NCBI RefSeq assembly: GCF_029395435.1
Contig: NZ_CP113915.1
Coordinates: 744,001 to 808,000 of the forward strand
From: Bifidobacterium sp. ESL0790
GTDB taxonomy: Bacteria; Actinomycetota; Actinomycetes; Actinomycetales; Bifidobacteriaceae
DNA length: 64,000 bases
Direction: 5' to 3'
Positions 34,701 through 45,733 of the stretch are shown in pieces; within the stretch, counting starts at the first letter, position 1; each line of letters starts with the position of its first letter. Made by a program: the position numbers and the translations under genes. The notes under the pieces were generated by a model that was not told the origin of the DNA, searched no databases, and was given only the letters and a program-made list of their open reading frames with translations.

Positions 34701-36323
34701 ATGAAGAAACAACTATTGGCGGCGGCGGCCGTGGTGTGCTCCATGGGCATGCTGCTTTCGGGCTGCGGATCCTCCGGGTCCAACGCCAGCGACAAGAACG
34801 TCATCACGGCGTTCAACTCCGAGCCGCAGAACCTGCTGATCCCGGGCAACACCAACGAATCCGGCGGCGCCCGAGCGGGCACCCTCCTCTTCGCCGAGCT
34901 CGTCTCGTTCGATGCCAAGGGCAACCCCTCCAACGAGGTGGCCAAGTCCATCCAGGACAACGCGAACTCCACCGAATACAACATCACGCTGAAGCCGGGC
35001 TGGAAGTTCAGCGACGGCACCCCGGTGACCGCCAAGTCCTTCACCAAGGCCTGGAGCTACATCGCCAACGCGAAGAACGCGCAGAAGTGCTCCTCCTTCT
35101 TCTCCACCATCCAGGGCTACGACGACCTGCAGGCCAAGACGCTCAAGGGCGACGAGCAGCTCTCCGGCCTCAAGGTCACCGGTGACGACAGCTTCACCGT
35201 CACTATGTCGAAGCCGGACGCCACCTTCCCGATCAAGGTCGGCTACCTCGCCTTCGCCCCGCTGCCCGAGTCCTTCTACAAGAACCCGAAGGCCTTCGGC
35301 AACAAGCCGGTCGGCAACGGCCCCTACAAGCTCGAGTCGTGGACCCACAACACCGAGATCCGCCTGGTGCGCAACAAGGCCTACCATGGCAACGTCAAGC
35401 CCAAGAACGACGGCGTGACCTTCAAGATCTACACCAAGGTCGACTCCGCCTACTCCGACGTGCAGGGTGGCAACCTCGACGTCATCGACACCATCCCCAC
35501 GGCCGACACCAAGAGCTTCACGACCGATTCGAACATCCAGCCCTACAACCAGCCCGGTTCCGTGATGCAGATGTTCACCATTCCCTCGGACCTTCCGCAC
35601 TTCGTCTCCGGCACCGAGGAGGGCACGCTGCGCCGCCAGGCCATCTCCAAGGCCATCGACCGCGGCTCCATCATCAAGAAGGTGCTCAACGGCACCGGCA
35701 TGCAGCCCGTCGACTTCACCTCGCCGATGACCCCCGGATTCTCCAAGGACCTCAAGGGCAAGGACAACCTCGTCTACAACGCCAAGGAGGCCAAGGACCT
35801 GTGGGCCAAGGCCGACGCCATCTCCAAGGACACCGACAAGTTCACCATCTCCTACAACACTGACGGCGGCAACAAGGCCATCTATGACGCCATCGTCAAC
35901 TCGATCCACAACACCTTGGGCATCGACGCGGGCACCGACCCGATGCCGACCTTCCAGGAGTTCCGTGACTCGGTTGACGACCGCAAGGTCAAGGGCGGCT
36001 TCCGCTCCGGCTGGCAGCCCGACTATCCGTCGCCCGAGAACTACCTCTTCCAGGAGTTCGACTCGTCCGCGGCCCACGGCAATGGCTCCAACGACGGCGA
36101 CTACCAGAACCCGAAGTTCGACGAGCTGATGACCCAGGCCTACGCGGCGCCCTCCACGGATGCCGCCAACAAGATCTACGCCCAGTCGCAGGAGATCCTG
36201 CTGAACGATTTGCCGGCCATCCCGCTCTACTACGACAACGCCCACGGCGCCACCGCCAAGGGAGTCAAGGGCCTGGTCGCCGATTGGGAGAACCTGCCGC
36301 TCTACAGCCAACTGCACAAGTGA
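34701..36323 (+). CDS. oppA: Oligopeptide ABC transporter substrate-binding lipoprotein, paralogue 2
   Basis: Second peptide-binding lipoprotein, 540 residues, starting MKKQLLAAAAVVCSMGMLLSGC with lipidated Cys22. Most blocks match paralogue 1 closely (FTKAWSYIANAKNAQKCSSFF, VGNGPYKLESW, GTEEGTLRRQAIS, SGWQPDYPSPENYLFQ), so the duplication is fairly recent or constrained. The early binding-domain segments and the signal peptide differ more, hinting at different peptide preferences. It has its own promoter region (34437-34700) and its own terminator at 36366-36404. Confidence 0.93.
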   Translation: MKKQLLAAAAVVCSMGMLLSGCGSSGSNASDKNVITAFNSEPQNLLIPGNTNESGGARAGTLLFAELVSFDAKGNPSNEVAKSIQDNANSTEYNITLKPGWKFSDGTPVTAKSFTKAWSYIANAKNAQKCSSFFSTIQGYDDLQAKTLKGDEQLSGLKVTGDDSFTVTMSKPDATFPIKVGYLAFAPLPESFYKNPKAFGNKPVGNGPYKLESWTHNTEIRLVRNKAYHGNVKPKNDGVTFKIYTKVDSAYSDVQGGNLDVIDTIPTADTKSFTTDSNIQPYNQPGSVMQMFTIPSDLPHFVSGTEEGTLRRQAISKAIDRGSIIKKVLNGTGMQPVDFTSPMTPGFSKDLKGKDNLVYNAKEAKDLWAKADAISKDTDKFTISYNTDGGNKAIYDAIVNSIHNTLGIDAGTDPMPTFQEFRDSVDDRKVKGGFRSGWQPDYPSPENYLFQEFDSSAAHGNGSNDGDYQNPKFDELMTQAYAAPSTDAANKIYAQSQEILLNDLPAIPLYYDNAHGATAKGVKGLVADWENLPLYSQLHK

Positions 36324-36365
36324 TGTCCGCCGGTATTCCGGCGAGATAACATCATCGACACCATA

Positions 36366-36404
36366 TGAAGGCGACGGCGCCCAATGCCGTCGCCTTCATG
36401 TTTT
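36366..36404 (+). terminator. Rho-independent terminator after second oppA
   Basis: TGAAGGCGACGGC / GCCGTCGCCTTCA, a perfect 13-bp stem with a seven-base loop, then TGTTTT. It separates the receptor gene from oppBCDF. Confidence 0.9.
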
Positions 36405-36528
36405 CGCAGGCACCTTGGGTTGTGTCTGCGCTACACTGGCACCATATGTCTAAGGGCCATGGGGATCGCCCTCGCCTTCGCTGCGTTTCGATCCCGGTTT
36501 GAGGCCTAGGAAAATAAGGAGTTAACCG

Positions 36529-37455
36529 ATGGGTAAGTATCTTCTGCGCCGTATCCTGCAGATGATCCCCGTGGTTCTCGGCACGACGCTTTTGGTCTAC
36601 GCGCTCGTCTTCGCGCTTCCCGGCGACCCGGTGAAGGCGATGTTCGGCGACAAACCGATCAACGCGGCGGTCGCTGCCCAGATTCGCGCGGAATATAACC
36701 TTGACAAGCCGTTCATCATTCAGTACCTGCTGTTCCTCAAGAACGCGCTGACCCTGAACTTCGGCAACACGTTCGCCGGCCAACCCGTCATCTCGGAGAT
36801 TGGGCGCGCGTTCCCGGTCACCATCAAGCTGGCGTTGATGGCGTTCGTCTTCGAGGCCGTCTTCGGTGTCGTCTTCGGCATCATCTCGGGCCTCAAGAAG
36901 GGCAAGTGGTATGACTCCGTCATCCTCATCGTCTCCCTGCTCCTGATCTCCGTGCCGACCTTCGTCACCGGCTTCCTCGGCCAGTACTTCCTCGGCGTCA
37001 AATGGCACATACTCCCCGTCACCGCGGGCAGCGACCCGGGCTTCCTCGACCTGCTGATGCCGGCCATGGTGCTCGGCTCGGTGTCGATGGCCTACATCAT
37101 CCGCCTGACTCGCTCCGAGGTCTCCTCCAACATCGCCGAGGACTACGTGCGCACCGCGCGCGCCAAGGGCATGTCCAACAGCTCGGTGATCATGCGCCAC
37201 GTGCTGCGCAATTCCCTGATTCCCGTGGTCACCTACCTCGGCCAGGACCTCGGCGCCCTGATGAGCGGCGCGATGATCTCGGAGACCATCTTCAACGTCC
37301 ACGGCATCGGCTTCCTCACCTATCAGAGCATCCTCAAGGGCGAAAGCAACATGGTGGTCTCCATCGTCACGCTGCTCACTCTGATCTTCGTGGTGTGCAA
37401 CCTGCTGGTCGACATGCTCTACGCCGCGCTCGACCCGCGCATCCGGTACGCGTGA
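36529..37455 (+). CDS. oppB: Oligopeptide ABC transporter permease OppB
   Basis: Membrane permease of the peptide importer. It begins MGKYLLRRILQMIPVVLGTTLLVYALVF, typical of OppB, followed by FALPGDP and the later membrane segments. The EAA loop is in YVRTARAKGMSNSSVIMRHVLRNSLIPVVT (residues about 205-235), where it docks to the ATPase. 308 residues, about six transmembrane helices. AATAAGGAG precedes the ATG. The first of three closely spaced genes (oppB, oppC, oppDF) forming the translocation machinery shared by the two receptors. Confidence 0.95.
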   Translation: MGKYLLRRILQMIPVVLGTTLLVYALVFALPGDPVKAMFGDKPINAAVAAQIRAEYNLDKPFIIQYLLFLKNALTLNFGNTFAGQPVISEIGRAFPVTIKLALMAFVFEAVFGVVFGIISGLKKGKWYDSVILIVSLLLISVPTFVTGFLGQYFLGVKWHILPVTAGSDPGFLDLLMPAMVLGSVSMAYIIRLTRSEVSSNIAEDYVRTARAKGMSNSSVIMRHVLRNSLIPVVTYLGQDLGALMSGAMISETIFNVHGIGFLTYQSILKGESNMVVSIVTLLTLIFVVCNLLVDMLYAALDPRIRYA

Positions 37456-37475
37456 GTGAGGGAGGAGACAAGAAA

Positions 37476-38453
37476 ATGAGTGACAACGAATCTCAGGAAA
37501 CCATGAACACTTCCCCCGTCCTTCCCGGCCAGGAGCGCTACGTCGCCCCGGCCAGCGCCGTCAAGCTGCAGGACGTCGACTCCATCGACGAGTCCGCCCC
37601 CGCCACGAGCATGTGGGCCGACGCGTGGCGCACGCTGCGCAAGAACCCGCTCTTCATCGTCTCGGCGATACTGATCATCTGCGTGGTCGTCGTGGCCCTC
37701 TTCCCGGGCCTCTTCACCCACCAGGACCCGAACTACTGCCAGCTGGAGCACTCCCTTGAGGGAGGCAGCCCCGGCCATCCCTTCGGCTATGACACCCAGG
37801 GTTGCGACGTCTTCACCCGCACGATCTACGGCACCCGCACCTCGCTGAGCGTCGGCGTGCTCACCACTATCCTCGTGGTGCTCTTCGGCTCGCTGATCGG
37901 TGCGCTCGGCGGCTTCTTCGGCGGCTGGGTCGACGCGGTGCTGAGCCGCTGCACCGACATCTTCATGGCCATCCCGCTCCTGCTCGGCGCCATCGTGGTG
38001 CTGCAGATGTTCCGCTCCTCCGGATCCATCTGGAAGATCGTGTTAGTGCTGACCCTCTTCGGCTGGACGCAGACCGCCCGCATCGCCCGTGGCTCGGTGA
38101 TGGAGACCAAGAACCTCGAGTTCAACACCGCCTCCACCGCCCTCGGCTCCACGCCGCTGCGCAACCTGATGAACCACATCATGCCCAACTCCCTGGCCTC
38201 CATCATCGTGGTGGGCACCACCTCACTGGGCACCTACATCGTCTCCGAGGCCACGCTGAGCTTCCTTGGCATTGGCCTGCCGACGACCACCGTCAGCTGG
38301 GGCGGCGACATCTCCAACGCGCAGTCCATCCTGCGCACCGACCCGTCGGTCCTCTTCTATCCATCGGCCGCGCTGGCCATCACCGTCCTCGCCTTCATCA
38401 TGATGGGCGACGCGGTCAAGGACGCGCTTGACCCGAAGAGCCGTACCGCGTGA
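37476..38453 (+). CDS. oppC: Oligopeptide ABC transporter permease OppC
   Basis: Second permease subunit, 325 residues. The start at ATG 37476 follows GGAGGAG; the frame upstream overlaps oppB and is a shadow. A polar N-terminal tail of about 45 residues precedes the first helix (ADAWRTLRKNPLFIVSAILIICVVVVALFPGLF). Next come HPFGYDTQGCDVFTRTIYGTRTSLSVGV, the periplasmic signature of OppC/DppC, and the EAA-type loop LEFNTASTALGSTPLRNLMNHIMPNS. It has about six membrane helices. It lies 20 bases after oppB and is followed by oppDF, also 20 bases away. Confidence 0.95.
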   Translation: MSDNESQETMNTSPVLPGQERYVAPASAVKLQDVDSIDESAPATSMWADAWRTLRKNPLFIVSAILIICVVVVALFPGLFTHQDPNYCQLEHSLEGGSPGHPFGYDTQGCDVFTRTIYGTRTSLSVGVLTTILVVLFGSLIGALGGFFGGWVDAVLSRCTDIFMAIPLLLGAIVVLQMFRSSGSIWKIVLVLTLFGWTQTARIARGSVMETKNLEFNTASTALGSTPLRNLMNHIMPNSLASIIVVGTTSLGTYIVSEATLSFLGIGLPTTTVSWGGDISNAQSILRTDPSVLFYPSAALAITVLAFIMMGDAVKDALDPKSRTA

Positions 38454-38473
38454 TTGCAGGGGAGACAGACACA

Positions 38474-40489
<2,016 letters not shown>

Positions 40490-40516
40490 GCCGTCGGCCT
40501 CTAATTTCCAATCGCC

Positions 40517-40555
40517 AGGATGCCCCATCACCCCAACCGGTGGTGGGGCATCCTG
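40517..40555 (+). terminator. Hairpin terminator after the opp operon
   Basis: Stem CAGGATGCCCCATCACC / GGTGGTGGGGCATCCTG with a six-base loop, 28 bases after oppDF. No T-run follows, so it may stabilise the 3' end as well as terminate. Confidence 0.65.
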
Positions 40556-40590
40556 CGTCGTCGGCGGCGTGATGGTGTATCGTCGGGCGT

Positions 40591-41451
40591 ATGAGCATAA
40601 CTGTCACCACTTCAAATCTCAATGGCATCCGCGCGGCCAAGCGCAAGGGCGTCCTCAGCTGGGCCGAGGAGCGCACCCCCGACGTCTGGTGCATGCAGGA
40701 GGTCCGCGCCCCGCAGGAGGAGATCGACCCCATCTTCGACTCCATCGGCGAGGGCTACGCCAAGGCCGGCAAGGTCGGCGAGCAATCTCAGCTCGAGCGC
40801 ATGGACGAGGTCTGCCGCATCAAGGGCCGCGCGGGCGTTGGCCTGCTTTCCGCCCTGCCCGTCACCGACAAGCGCTACGGGCTCATGGACCTGAAGGATG
40901 ACGTGGATTCCGGCCGTTGGATCGAGGCGGACGTCACCACCCCCAGCGGCATGGAGCTGACGATCGCCAGCGTCTACGTGCACGCCGGCAACACCGACGA
41001 CCCGAATAAGATGCACCAGAAGTTCCGCTTCCTTGACCGCATGCTCGAGCGCATGGCCGAGCTGCGCGAGATCGCCGACGGCGGCGGGCGCCAGGCCCTG
41101 CTGTGCGGCGACATGAACATCGCCCACACCCCGCTCGACATCAAGAACGCCAAGGCCAACGAGAAGCATTCCGGCTTCCTGCCCGAGGAGCGCGTCTACG
41201 TCGACAAATGGCTCGACGACTACGGATTCGTCGATGTGATGCGAAATTTGGCCGGCGACGTGCAGGGGCCCTATACGTGGTGGAGCCAGCGTGGCCGCGC
41301 CTTCGACAACAACGTCGGCTGGAGGATTGACTACCAGCTGGCCACCAAGGGGTTGGCCGAAAAGGCCGTCTCCTTCGACATCGACCGCGCGCCGTCGTAC
41401 GACACCCGCTGGTCGGACCACGCCCCGTTGAGCGTCGTTTACGACATTTAG
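40591..41451 (+). CDS. xthA: Exodeoxyribonuclease III (AP endonuclease family)
   Basis: Base-excision repair nuclease that cuts at abasic sites and trims 3' ends. The 286-residue protein shows TSNLNGIRAAKRKG, CMQEVRAPQEEID (metal-binding Glu), IASVYVHAG, LCGDMNIAHTPLDIKN (catalytic Asp/Asn), GFVDVMR, YTWWSQRGRAFDNNVGWRIDYQLAT and the closing SDHAPLSVVY (catalytic Asp-His). All active-site blocks are intact. A TATCGT -10-like hexamer ends seven bases before the ATG and no Shine-Dalgarno is seen, so a leaderless message is likely. Confidence 0.94.
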   Translation: MSITVTTSNLNGIRAAKRKGVLSWAEERTPDVWCMQEVRAPQEEIDPIFDSIGEGYAKAGKVGEQSQLERMDEVCRIKGRAGVGLLSALPVTDKRYGLMDLKDDVDSGRWIEADVTTPSGMELTIASVYVHAGNTDDPNKMHQKFRFLDRMLERMAELREIADGGGRQALLCGDMNIAHTPLDIKNAKANEKHSGFLPEERVYVDKWLDDYGFVDVMRNLAGDVQGPYTWWSQRGRAFDNNVGWRIDYQLATKGLAEKAVSFDIDRAPSYDTRWSDHAPLSVVYDI

Positions 41452-41452
41452 G

Positions 41453-41614
41453 TGGACACTTTTTTCGTGATTTTTAAAAGTGGCCAGCAAACGAACATTT
41501 TGCCATATCTGCCAAATATCCAATTCGTTGATTTTCCAACGTTTTGAGGTGTTGCTGATAGTTGGCGATGTTCATTTGCGTGGCCACTTTTTATATTCAT
41601 TGAAAAAGTGTCCA
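41453..41614. repeat. Two-level palindromic intergenic element
   Basis: Outer arms TGGACACTTTTTTC (41453-41466) and GAAAAAGTGTCCA (41602-41614). Inner arms of about 22 bases are AAAGTGGCCA-GCAAACGAACAT (41477-41498) and its near-complement (41568-41590). The core between is AT-rich. It starts immediately after the exonuclease III stop, in the gap before the DUF3710 gene. Confidence 0.85.
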
Positions 41615-41667
41615 TCATGTTCGGGTGATAGGCTTGGCACGGACACACCGTTACGAAATGAGGGACC

Positions 41668-42579
41668 ATGGGATTGTTCGGTTTCGGCAAGAAGAAGCAC
41701 CAGAACGATGACGATGACGACGAGGCCAAAGACGTCGACAAGACCGTCGATGACGCCGATAAAGTCGACGATGAGGCCGATGACGCCACTGACGAGGTGG
41801 ATGAGACCGATGACACTGAGACTTCTGACGATGAGGATGTCGATGACGATGAGCCCGAATTCCCCGACGAGCCCGTGGAGGACTACAACGCCCGCGGCGA
41901 GATCTACGGCCCGTGGGACATCGACGAGGAGGACGCGCCCGACTACGACGAGTACCTCGACATGGGCTCCTATTACCTGCCGTTCATGAAGGAGATCGAG
42001 CTGAGGGTCAAGGCCAACCGCGCCAGCGGCCAGGTGCTCGGCTGCACGATCTCGTACAAGTCCTCGAGCCTTGAGATCGAGGCGTTCGCCGCGCCCAAGA
42101 CCATGGGCCTCTGGGACGACATGCGCGAGGACCTGCTGGCCTCCAACTCCAAGGCGAGCGAACATGCCGGCGTCTTCGGCATGGAGGTCAAGCTGCCCGT
42201 CAAGGTCAAGGGCGGCAAGAGCGTGACCACCCGCATCGTCGGTGTCGATGGCCCGCGTTGGATGCTGCGTGGCATCTTCTCCGGCCGCGCCGCCACCCAG
42301 CCGAGCAGCCCCGAGACCAAGGCGCTCAACAAGTTCTTCTCCGAAATCGTGGTGGACCGCGGCGAGGAGCCGCTCGCGCCCCGCGACTTCATTCCGATGC
42401 ATCCGCCCGTCTCCCCGGAGCAGCGCCGCAAGGCCGACGAGGCCGCCGCGGCAGCCGAGGACGGCGATGACGAGGGGCACAAGATCCCCAAGCGCGTCAA
42501 GGGCCCGTTCGTGGCCGACCAGCAGACCGAGGTGCAGACCACGATCTCGCGCGGTCCGATGTTCTCCGAGCTGCGCTGA
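41668..42579 (+). CDS. DUF3710-domain protein with acidic N-terminus
   Basis: Actinobacterial protein of unknown function, 303 residues. The first 85 residues form an extremely Asp/Glu-rich run after the short MGLFGFGKKKHQ start. The conserved DUF3710 part follows: GPWDIDEEDAP, YLDMGSYYLPFMKEIELRVKAN, LEIEAFAAPKTMGLWDDMREDL and VDGPRWMLRGIFSGRAA. A charged tail ends it. In actinobacteria this gene commonly neighbours DUF3159 and the RNA methyltransferase that also follow here, a conserved trio. No enzymatic motif is visible. The acidic arm could bind basic partners or metals. Confidence 0.85.
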   Translation: MGLFGFGKKKHQNDDDDDEAKDVDKTVDDADKVDDEADDATDEVDETDDTETSDDEDVDDDEPEFPDEPVEDYNARGEIYGPWDIDEEDAPDYDEYLDMGSYYLPFMKEIELRVKANRASGQVLGCTISYKSSSLEIEAFAAPKTMGLWDDMREDLLASNSKASEHAGVFGMEVKLPVKVKGGKSVTTRIVGVDGPRWMLRGIFSGRAATQPSSPETKALNKFFSEIVVDRGEEPLAPRDFIPMHPPVSPEQRRKADEAAAAAEDGDDEGHKIPKRVKGPFVADQQTEVQTTISRGPMFSELR

Positions 42580-42639
42580 GCCAGACGGCGGGAATCAATC
42601 GGCATTAACAGGAACCAATCGGAAAACCAAACTGGGAAT

Positions 42640-43461
42640 ATGAGCGTGAACGACAAACCGACCGGCCTGGCCTCGCTGGCCGCCCTTGGCTCGGGTGACG
42701 ATTTCTCCGTCATCGACGCGATCGGCGGGGTGCGCGGTGTGGTCGAATCCATGCTGCCGGGCTTCGTCTTCGTGGTCATGTTCGTCGTCAGCCGTGACCT
42801 CAAGCTCACCATCATCGTCTCCGCGGTGCTGGCCGTGCTGGAGGTGGTGGTCCGCCTGCTGCAACGCCAGACCGTCCTGGGGGCGCTGAGCGGGCTCATC
42901 GCGGTGGCGATCTGCCTGGTGTGGGCGTGGAACACCCACGAGGCGCGCAATTATTACGTCTACGGGTTCATCACCAACAGCGTCTATCTGGTCGCCCTCG
43001 CGTTCACCCTCGCCATCCGCGTGCCCGGCGTGGGGTTCCTCGTCGAGTTCATCCGCTCCATGCCCACTTTGCATTTTCGCGACTGGCTGGCCGACTGGCG
43101 CGGCGACCGCAAGCTCTACAAGGCCTACGTGTTCGTCACGGCCCTGTGGATGTGCCTTTTCGCGCTGCGTCTGGCGGTGCAGGTGCCGCTCTACCTCACC
43201 AACCACGTCACCTGGCTCGGCACCACCCGCCTTTTGATGGGGCTGCCATTCTGGGCGCTGGCCATCTGGGTGTCGTACCTGCTGATCGCCGACCCGATAC
43301 GCCATCATCCGAAATTCGTGGTTGAGGACGAGGATGACGATGAATCGGATGACGTTGAAGACAAGGCAGATTCCGTTGACATGGTTGCCGTTGACAGTGC
43401 CGAAGATGGTGTCGATTCCCGCAAAGACGACGCCGATACCATAGCCAAATCCGAACAGTAG
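42640..43461 (+). CDS. DUF3159-domain membrane protein
   Basis: Actinobacterial integral membrane protein of unknown role, 273 residues. After the conserved DDFSVIDAIGGVRGVVESMLPGFVFVVMF start come about six helices (LTIIVSAVLAVLEVVVRL, GLIAVAICLVWAW, YGFITNSVYLVALAFTLAIRV, then FVTALWMCLFALRLAVQVPLY). The acidic Asp/Ser/Val C-terminal tail of about 50 residues is probably cytoplasmic and disordered. It forms a conserved neighbourhood with the DUF3710 gene 60 bases upstream and the methyltransferase downstream. Confidence 0.87.
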   Translation: MSVNDKPTGLASLAALGSGDDFSVIDAIGGVRGVVESMLPGFVFVVMFVVSRDLKLTIIVSAVLAVLEVVVRLLQRQTVLGALSGLIAVAICLVWAWNTHEARNYYVYGFITNSVYLVALAFTLAIRVPGVGFLVEFIRSMPTLHFRDWLADWRGDRKLYKAYVFVTALWMCLFALRLAVQVPLYLTNHVTWLGTTRLLMGLPFWALAIWVSYLLIADPIRHHPKFVVEDEDDDESDDVEDKADSVDMVAVDSAEDGVDSRKDDADTIAKSEQ

Positions 43462-43619
43462 GAAACGCTCACGGCGCAAGCTGTAGCGGCCGCAAGCACG
43501 TCGGACGACGGGCAACGCTAGACTTGGATTTCCGTGGTTTCGCCGGCCAGGCGTTGGCGAGACATCGATAGCAACGAACCAATCCGCGGTCAAGTTCCCG
43601 CGGGGAAGAGGAATATCCT

Positions 43620-44918
43620 ATGCAAGCCACAGTCCGCATCGAACGTTACGCCGACCAGGGGCGTTGCGTCGCCCATATCGACGGACGCGTGGTGTTCGTA
43701 CGTTTCGCCCTGCCCGGCGAGCTGGTCAAGATTGCGCTGGACGAGCCCTACGACCGCGACGACCGCTTCTGGACCGGCGAGGTGGTGGAGGTCGTCGAGC
43801 CGTCACCCGACCGCGTCGAGCCGTCCTGGCCGTTGGCGGGTCCGCTCGCGCAAGGCGGGGGAGTCGGCGGGGCCGATCTCATCCACGTCAGCCTCGAGGG
43901 CCAGCTCAAATGGAAGTCCGCCATCATCACCGAGCAGATGCGCCGCATGGGCCACGTCGAGCTCGAGGACGTGCCGGTGGCGCGCATGAGCGGCGACGTG
44001 GACGAGAAGGGCCTGCACTGGCGCACGCGCATCGAGCTGATCGCCGACGAGGCCGGCCGCGCCTCCATGCGCAAGCGCGGCACCCACACCCGGGTGCGCA
44101 TCGACACCATGCCCCTGGCCACCAGGTCGCTGCTGGCCGTGGCCCGCGCCAACGGCGTGTGGGATGACGAGTTCAAGCCCGGCGCCAAGATTCGCATAGC
44201 GGTGCCCGAGCCGCGCGACATCCACGTCTCCCGGGTGAGCAACAAGACCCTGCTCGAGACCATCGGCGACAACTACGCCATCGTGGTCGACGGCCATGTG
44301 CGCGCTGGCTCCAAGCGACTCAAGGAGGTCGTGGACGTTGACGGCAAACGCTACAAGTTCGGCATCGACGCCGGCGGGTTCTGGCAGATGCACCGCATGG
44401 CGCCACTCGCCTTGGCCAAGCACGTCATGAAGCTGGTCAGCGAGCAGTTGCAGGGCGTCCAATCCGCCACGATCTGGGACCTCTATTCCGGCTCCGGCCT
44501 CTTCACGCTGCCACTGGCCAAGACCTTCCACCACGCGGGGGTGCTCTCGATCGAAGGCGGGCATATCGCGGTGCGCAACGCCGAGCGCAACCTGCACATC
44601 GGCAAGGTCGGCAACGTCACCACCATGCAGGGCGACGTGTTGCGCAAGCTGCGCAACGTGCCCGAGGGGCTGGCCCATCCGGATGTGGTGGTGCTCGACC
44701 CGCCGCGCGCCGGGGCCAAAGCCGCCGTCTGCAAGCAGATCGCCGAGGCCGGGGCGCGCAGCGTGATTTATGTGGCCTGCGACCCCACCAGCCTCGCCCG
44801 TGACACCGCGACGCTGGTCAAGCTGGGCTACGAGCTGCGGCACATTCAGGCCTTCGACATCTACCCGATGACCCATCACGTCGAGACGATCGCCCTCTTC
44901 GTGCGCCGCGAGGGTTAG
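43620..44918 (+). CDS. SAM-dependent RNA methyltransferase, TrmA/RumA (uracil-C5) family
   Basis: Class I methyltransferase of the family that makes 5-methyluridine in tRNA or rRNA. The N-terminal TRAM-like part (VRIERYADQGRCVAHIDGRVVFVRFALPGELV) would bind RNA. The catalytic domain has FWQMHRMAPLALAKHV, the SAM loop IWDLYSGSGLFTLPLAK, VVLDPPRAGA and VIYVACDPTSLARD, with the nucleophilic Cys in that last block, and HVETIALFVRR. The N-terminal [4Fe-4S] Cys motif of RlmD is not evident. Whether it targets tRNA U54 or 23S rRNA cannot be told. 432 residues, eight bases before the next gene. Confidence 0.9.
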   Translation: MQATVRIERYADQGRCVAHIDGRVVFVRFALPGELVKIALDEPYDRDDRFWTGEVVEVVEPSPDRVEPSWPLAGPLAQGGGVGGADLIHVSLEGQLKWKSAIITEQMRRMGHVELEDVPVARMSGDVDEKGLHWRTRIELIADEAGRASMRKRGTHTRVRIDTMPLATRSLLAVARANGVWDDEFKPGAKIRIAVPEPRDIHVSRVSNKTLLETIGDNYAIVVDGHVRAGSKRLKEVVDVDGKRYKFGIDAGGFWQMHRMAPLALAKHVMKLVSEQLQGVQSATIWDLYSGSGLFTLPLAKTFHHAGVLSIEGGHIAVRNAERNLHIGKVGNVTTMQGDVLRKLRNVPEGLAHPDVVVLDPPRAGAKAAVCKQIAEAGARSVIYVACDPTSLARDTATLVKLGYELRHIQAFDIYPMTHHVETIALFVRREG

Positions 44919-44926
44919 GAAACATC

Positions 44927-45733
44927 ATGGCGTGGGGCATGAAGGCGAATCGCGGGCGCGGGGCCGTGCCATGCCCTCGACGCCGTGTCTTTGGGCTTAT
45001 AGGCGGTCGTCGTGCCGCGCGCCGTGCCTCGTGCCTGGCATTGGCGTTGGCCGTGGGCATCATGCCCGCGCTGGGGGGCTGCACTCCTACGAACTCGGCC
45101 GTGGGCGACACGAGAAACCAATCCACCAACGTCACCCACGACAGCATCGACCGCACCGACCTGCTCATGGGCGTGGTGGCCGCCGGCGACGCGACGCTGG
45201 ACCAGCAGGTCATCGAATCGTTCTCGAGCTCGGGCGTCAAGGCCGTCTACATGCCCGCCGGCCAGGCCGAGGCGCCGGTGCAGACCGCCCAGGAGAGCTT
45301 CACAAGCCTCACACACCGCAAGGTCAGCGCCATCATCGTCGACGGCATGAACGCCGACGAGCAGGCCCTCACGCAGCCGAACGGGCAGGGCGGCACTTCC
45401 ACGGATTCCAAGAAAGCCTCGAAATTCGCAGGCGCGTTCGGATGGTCCAAACCGTTGCAGGAGGCGCGGGAGGCCGGCATTCCGGTCATCCTCATCGATC
45501 CGGTGCGCGCGCCGAAAAACAGCAAACTTTACGCTGTCATACTCAATGTCAATGATGATGCCGATAATGGCGCGAAAGACGATTCCGTAACGGCACACAC
45601 GGATGGCGACCCGTCCTCAAACACCGTCAGGCCCTTCGAAGAGGCCGTGGCGCTGGTCGTCAACGACAACCCGCATCCCAAGACCATGACCGTGACGCTG
45701 AAAGTGAAAAGCAATGGCAAGACGCAGCAATAA
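44927..45733 (+). CDS. Putative lipoprotein with periplasmic-binding-protein-like fold
   Basis: A 268-residue protein with a basic N-terminus and a lipoprotein signal (ALAVGIMPALGGC, Cys52). The mature part resembles type I sugar-binding proteins: LLMGVVAAGDATLDQQVIESFSSSGVKAVYMPAG, SLTHRKVSAIIVDGMNADEQAL, AREAGIPVILIDPVRAPKNSKLYAVILN. No transporter genes are adjacent, so a substrate-binding role is a guess from fold resemblance. TTAGGAAAC precedes the ATG. Its last 20 bases overlap the start of the P-type ATPase gene in another frame, suggesting co-translation and perhaps a shared role. Confidence 0.65.
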   Translation: MAWGMKANRGRGAVPCPRRRVFGLIGGRRAARRASCLALALAVGIMPALGGCTPTNSAVGDTRNQSTNVTHDSIDRTDLLMGVVAAGDATLDQQVIESFSSSGVKAVYMPAGQAEAPVQTAQESFTSLTHRKVSAIIVDGMNADEQALTQPNGQGGTSTDSKKASKFAGAFGWSKPLQEAREAGIPVILIDPVRAPKNSKLYAVILNVNDDADNGAKDDSVTAHTDGDPSSNTVRPFEEAVALVVNDNPHPKTMTVTLKVKSNGKTQQ

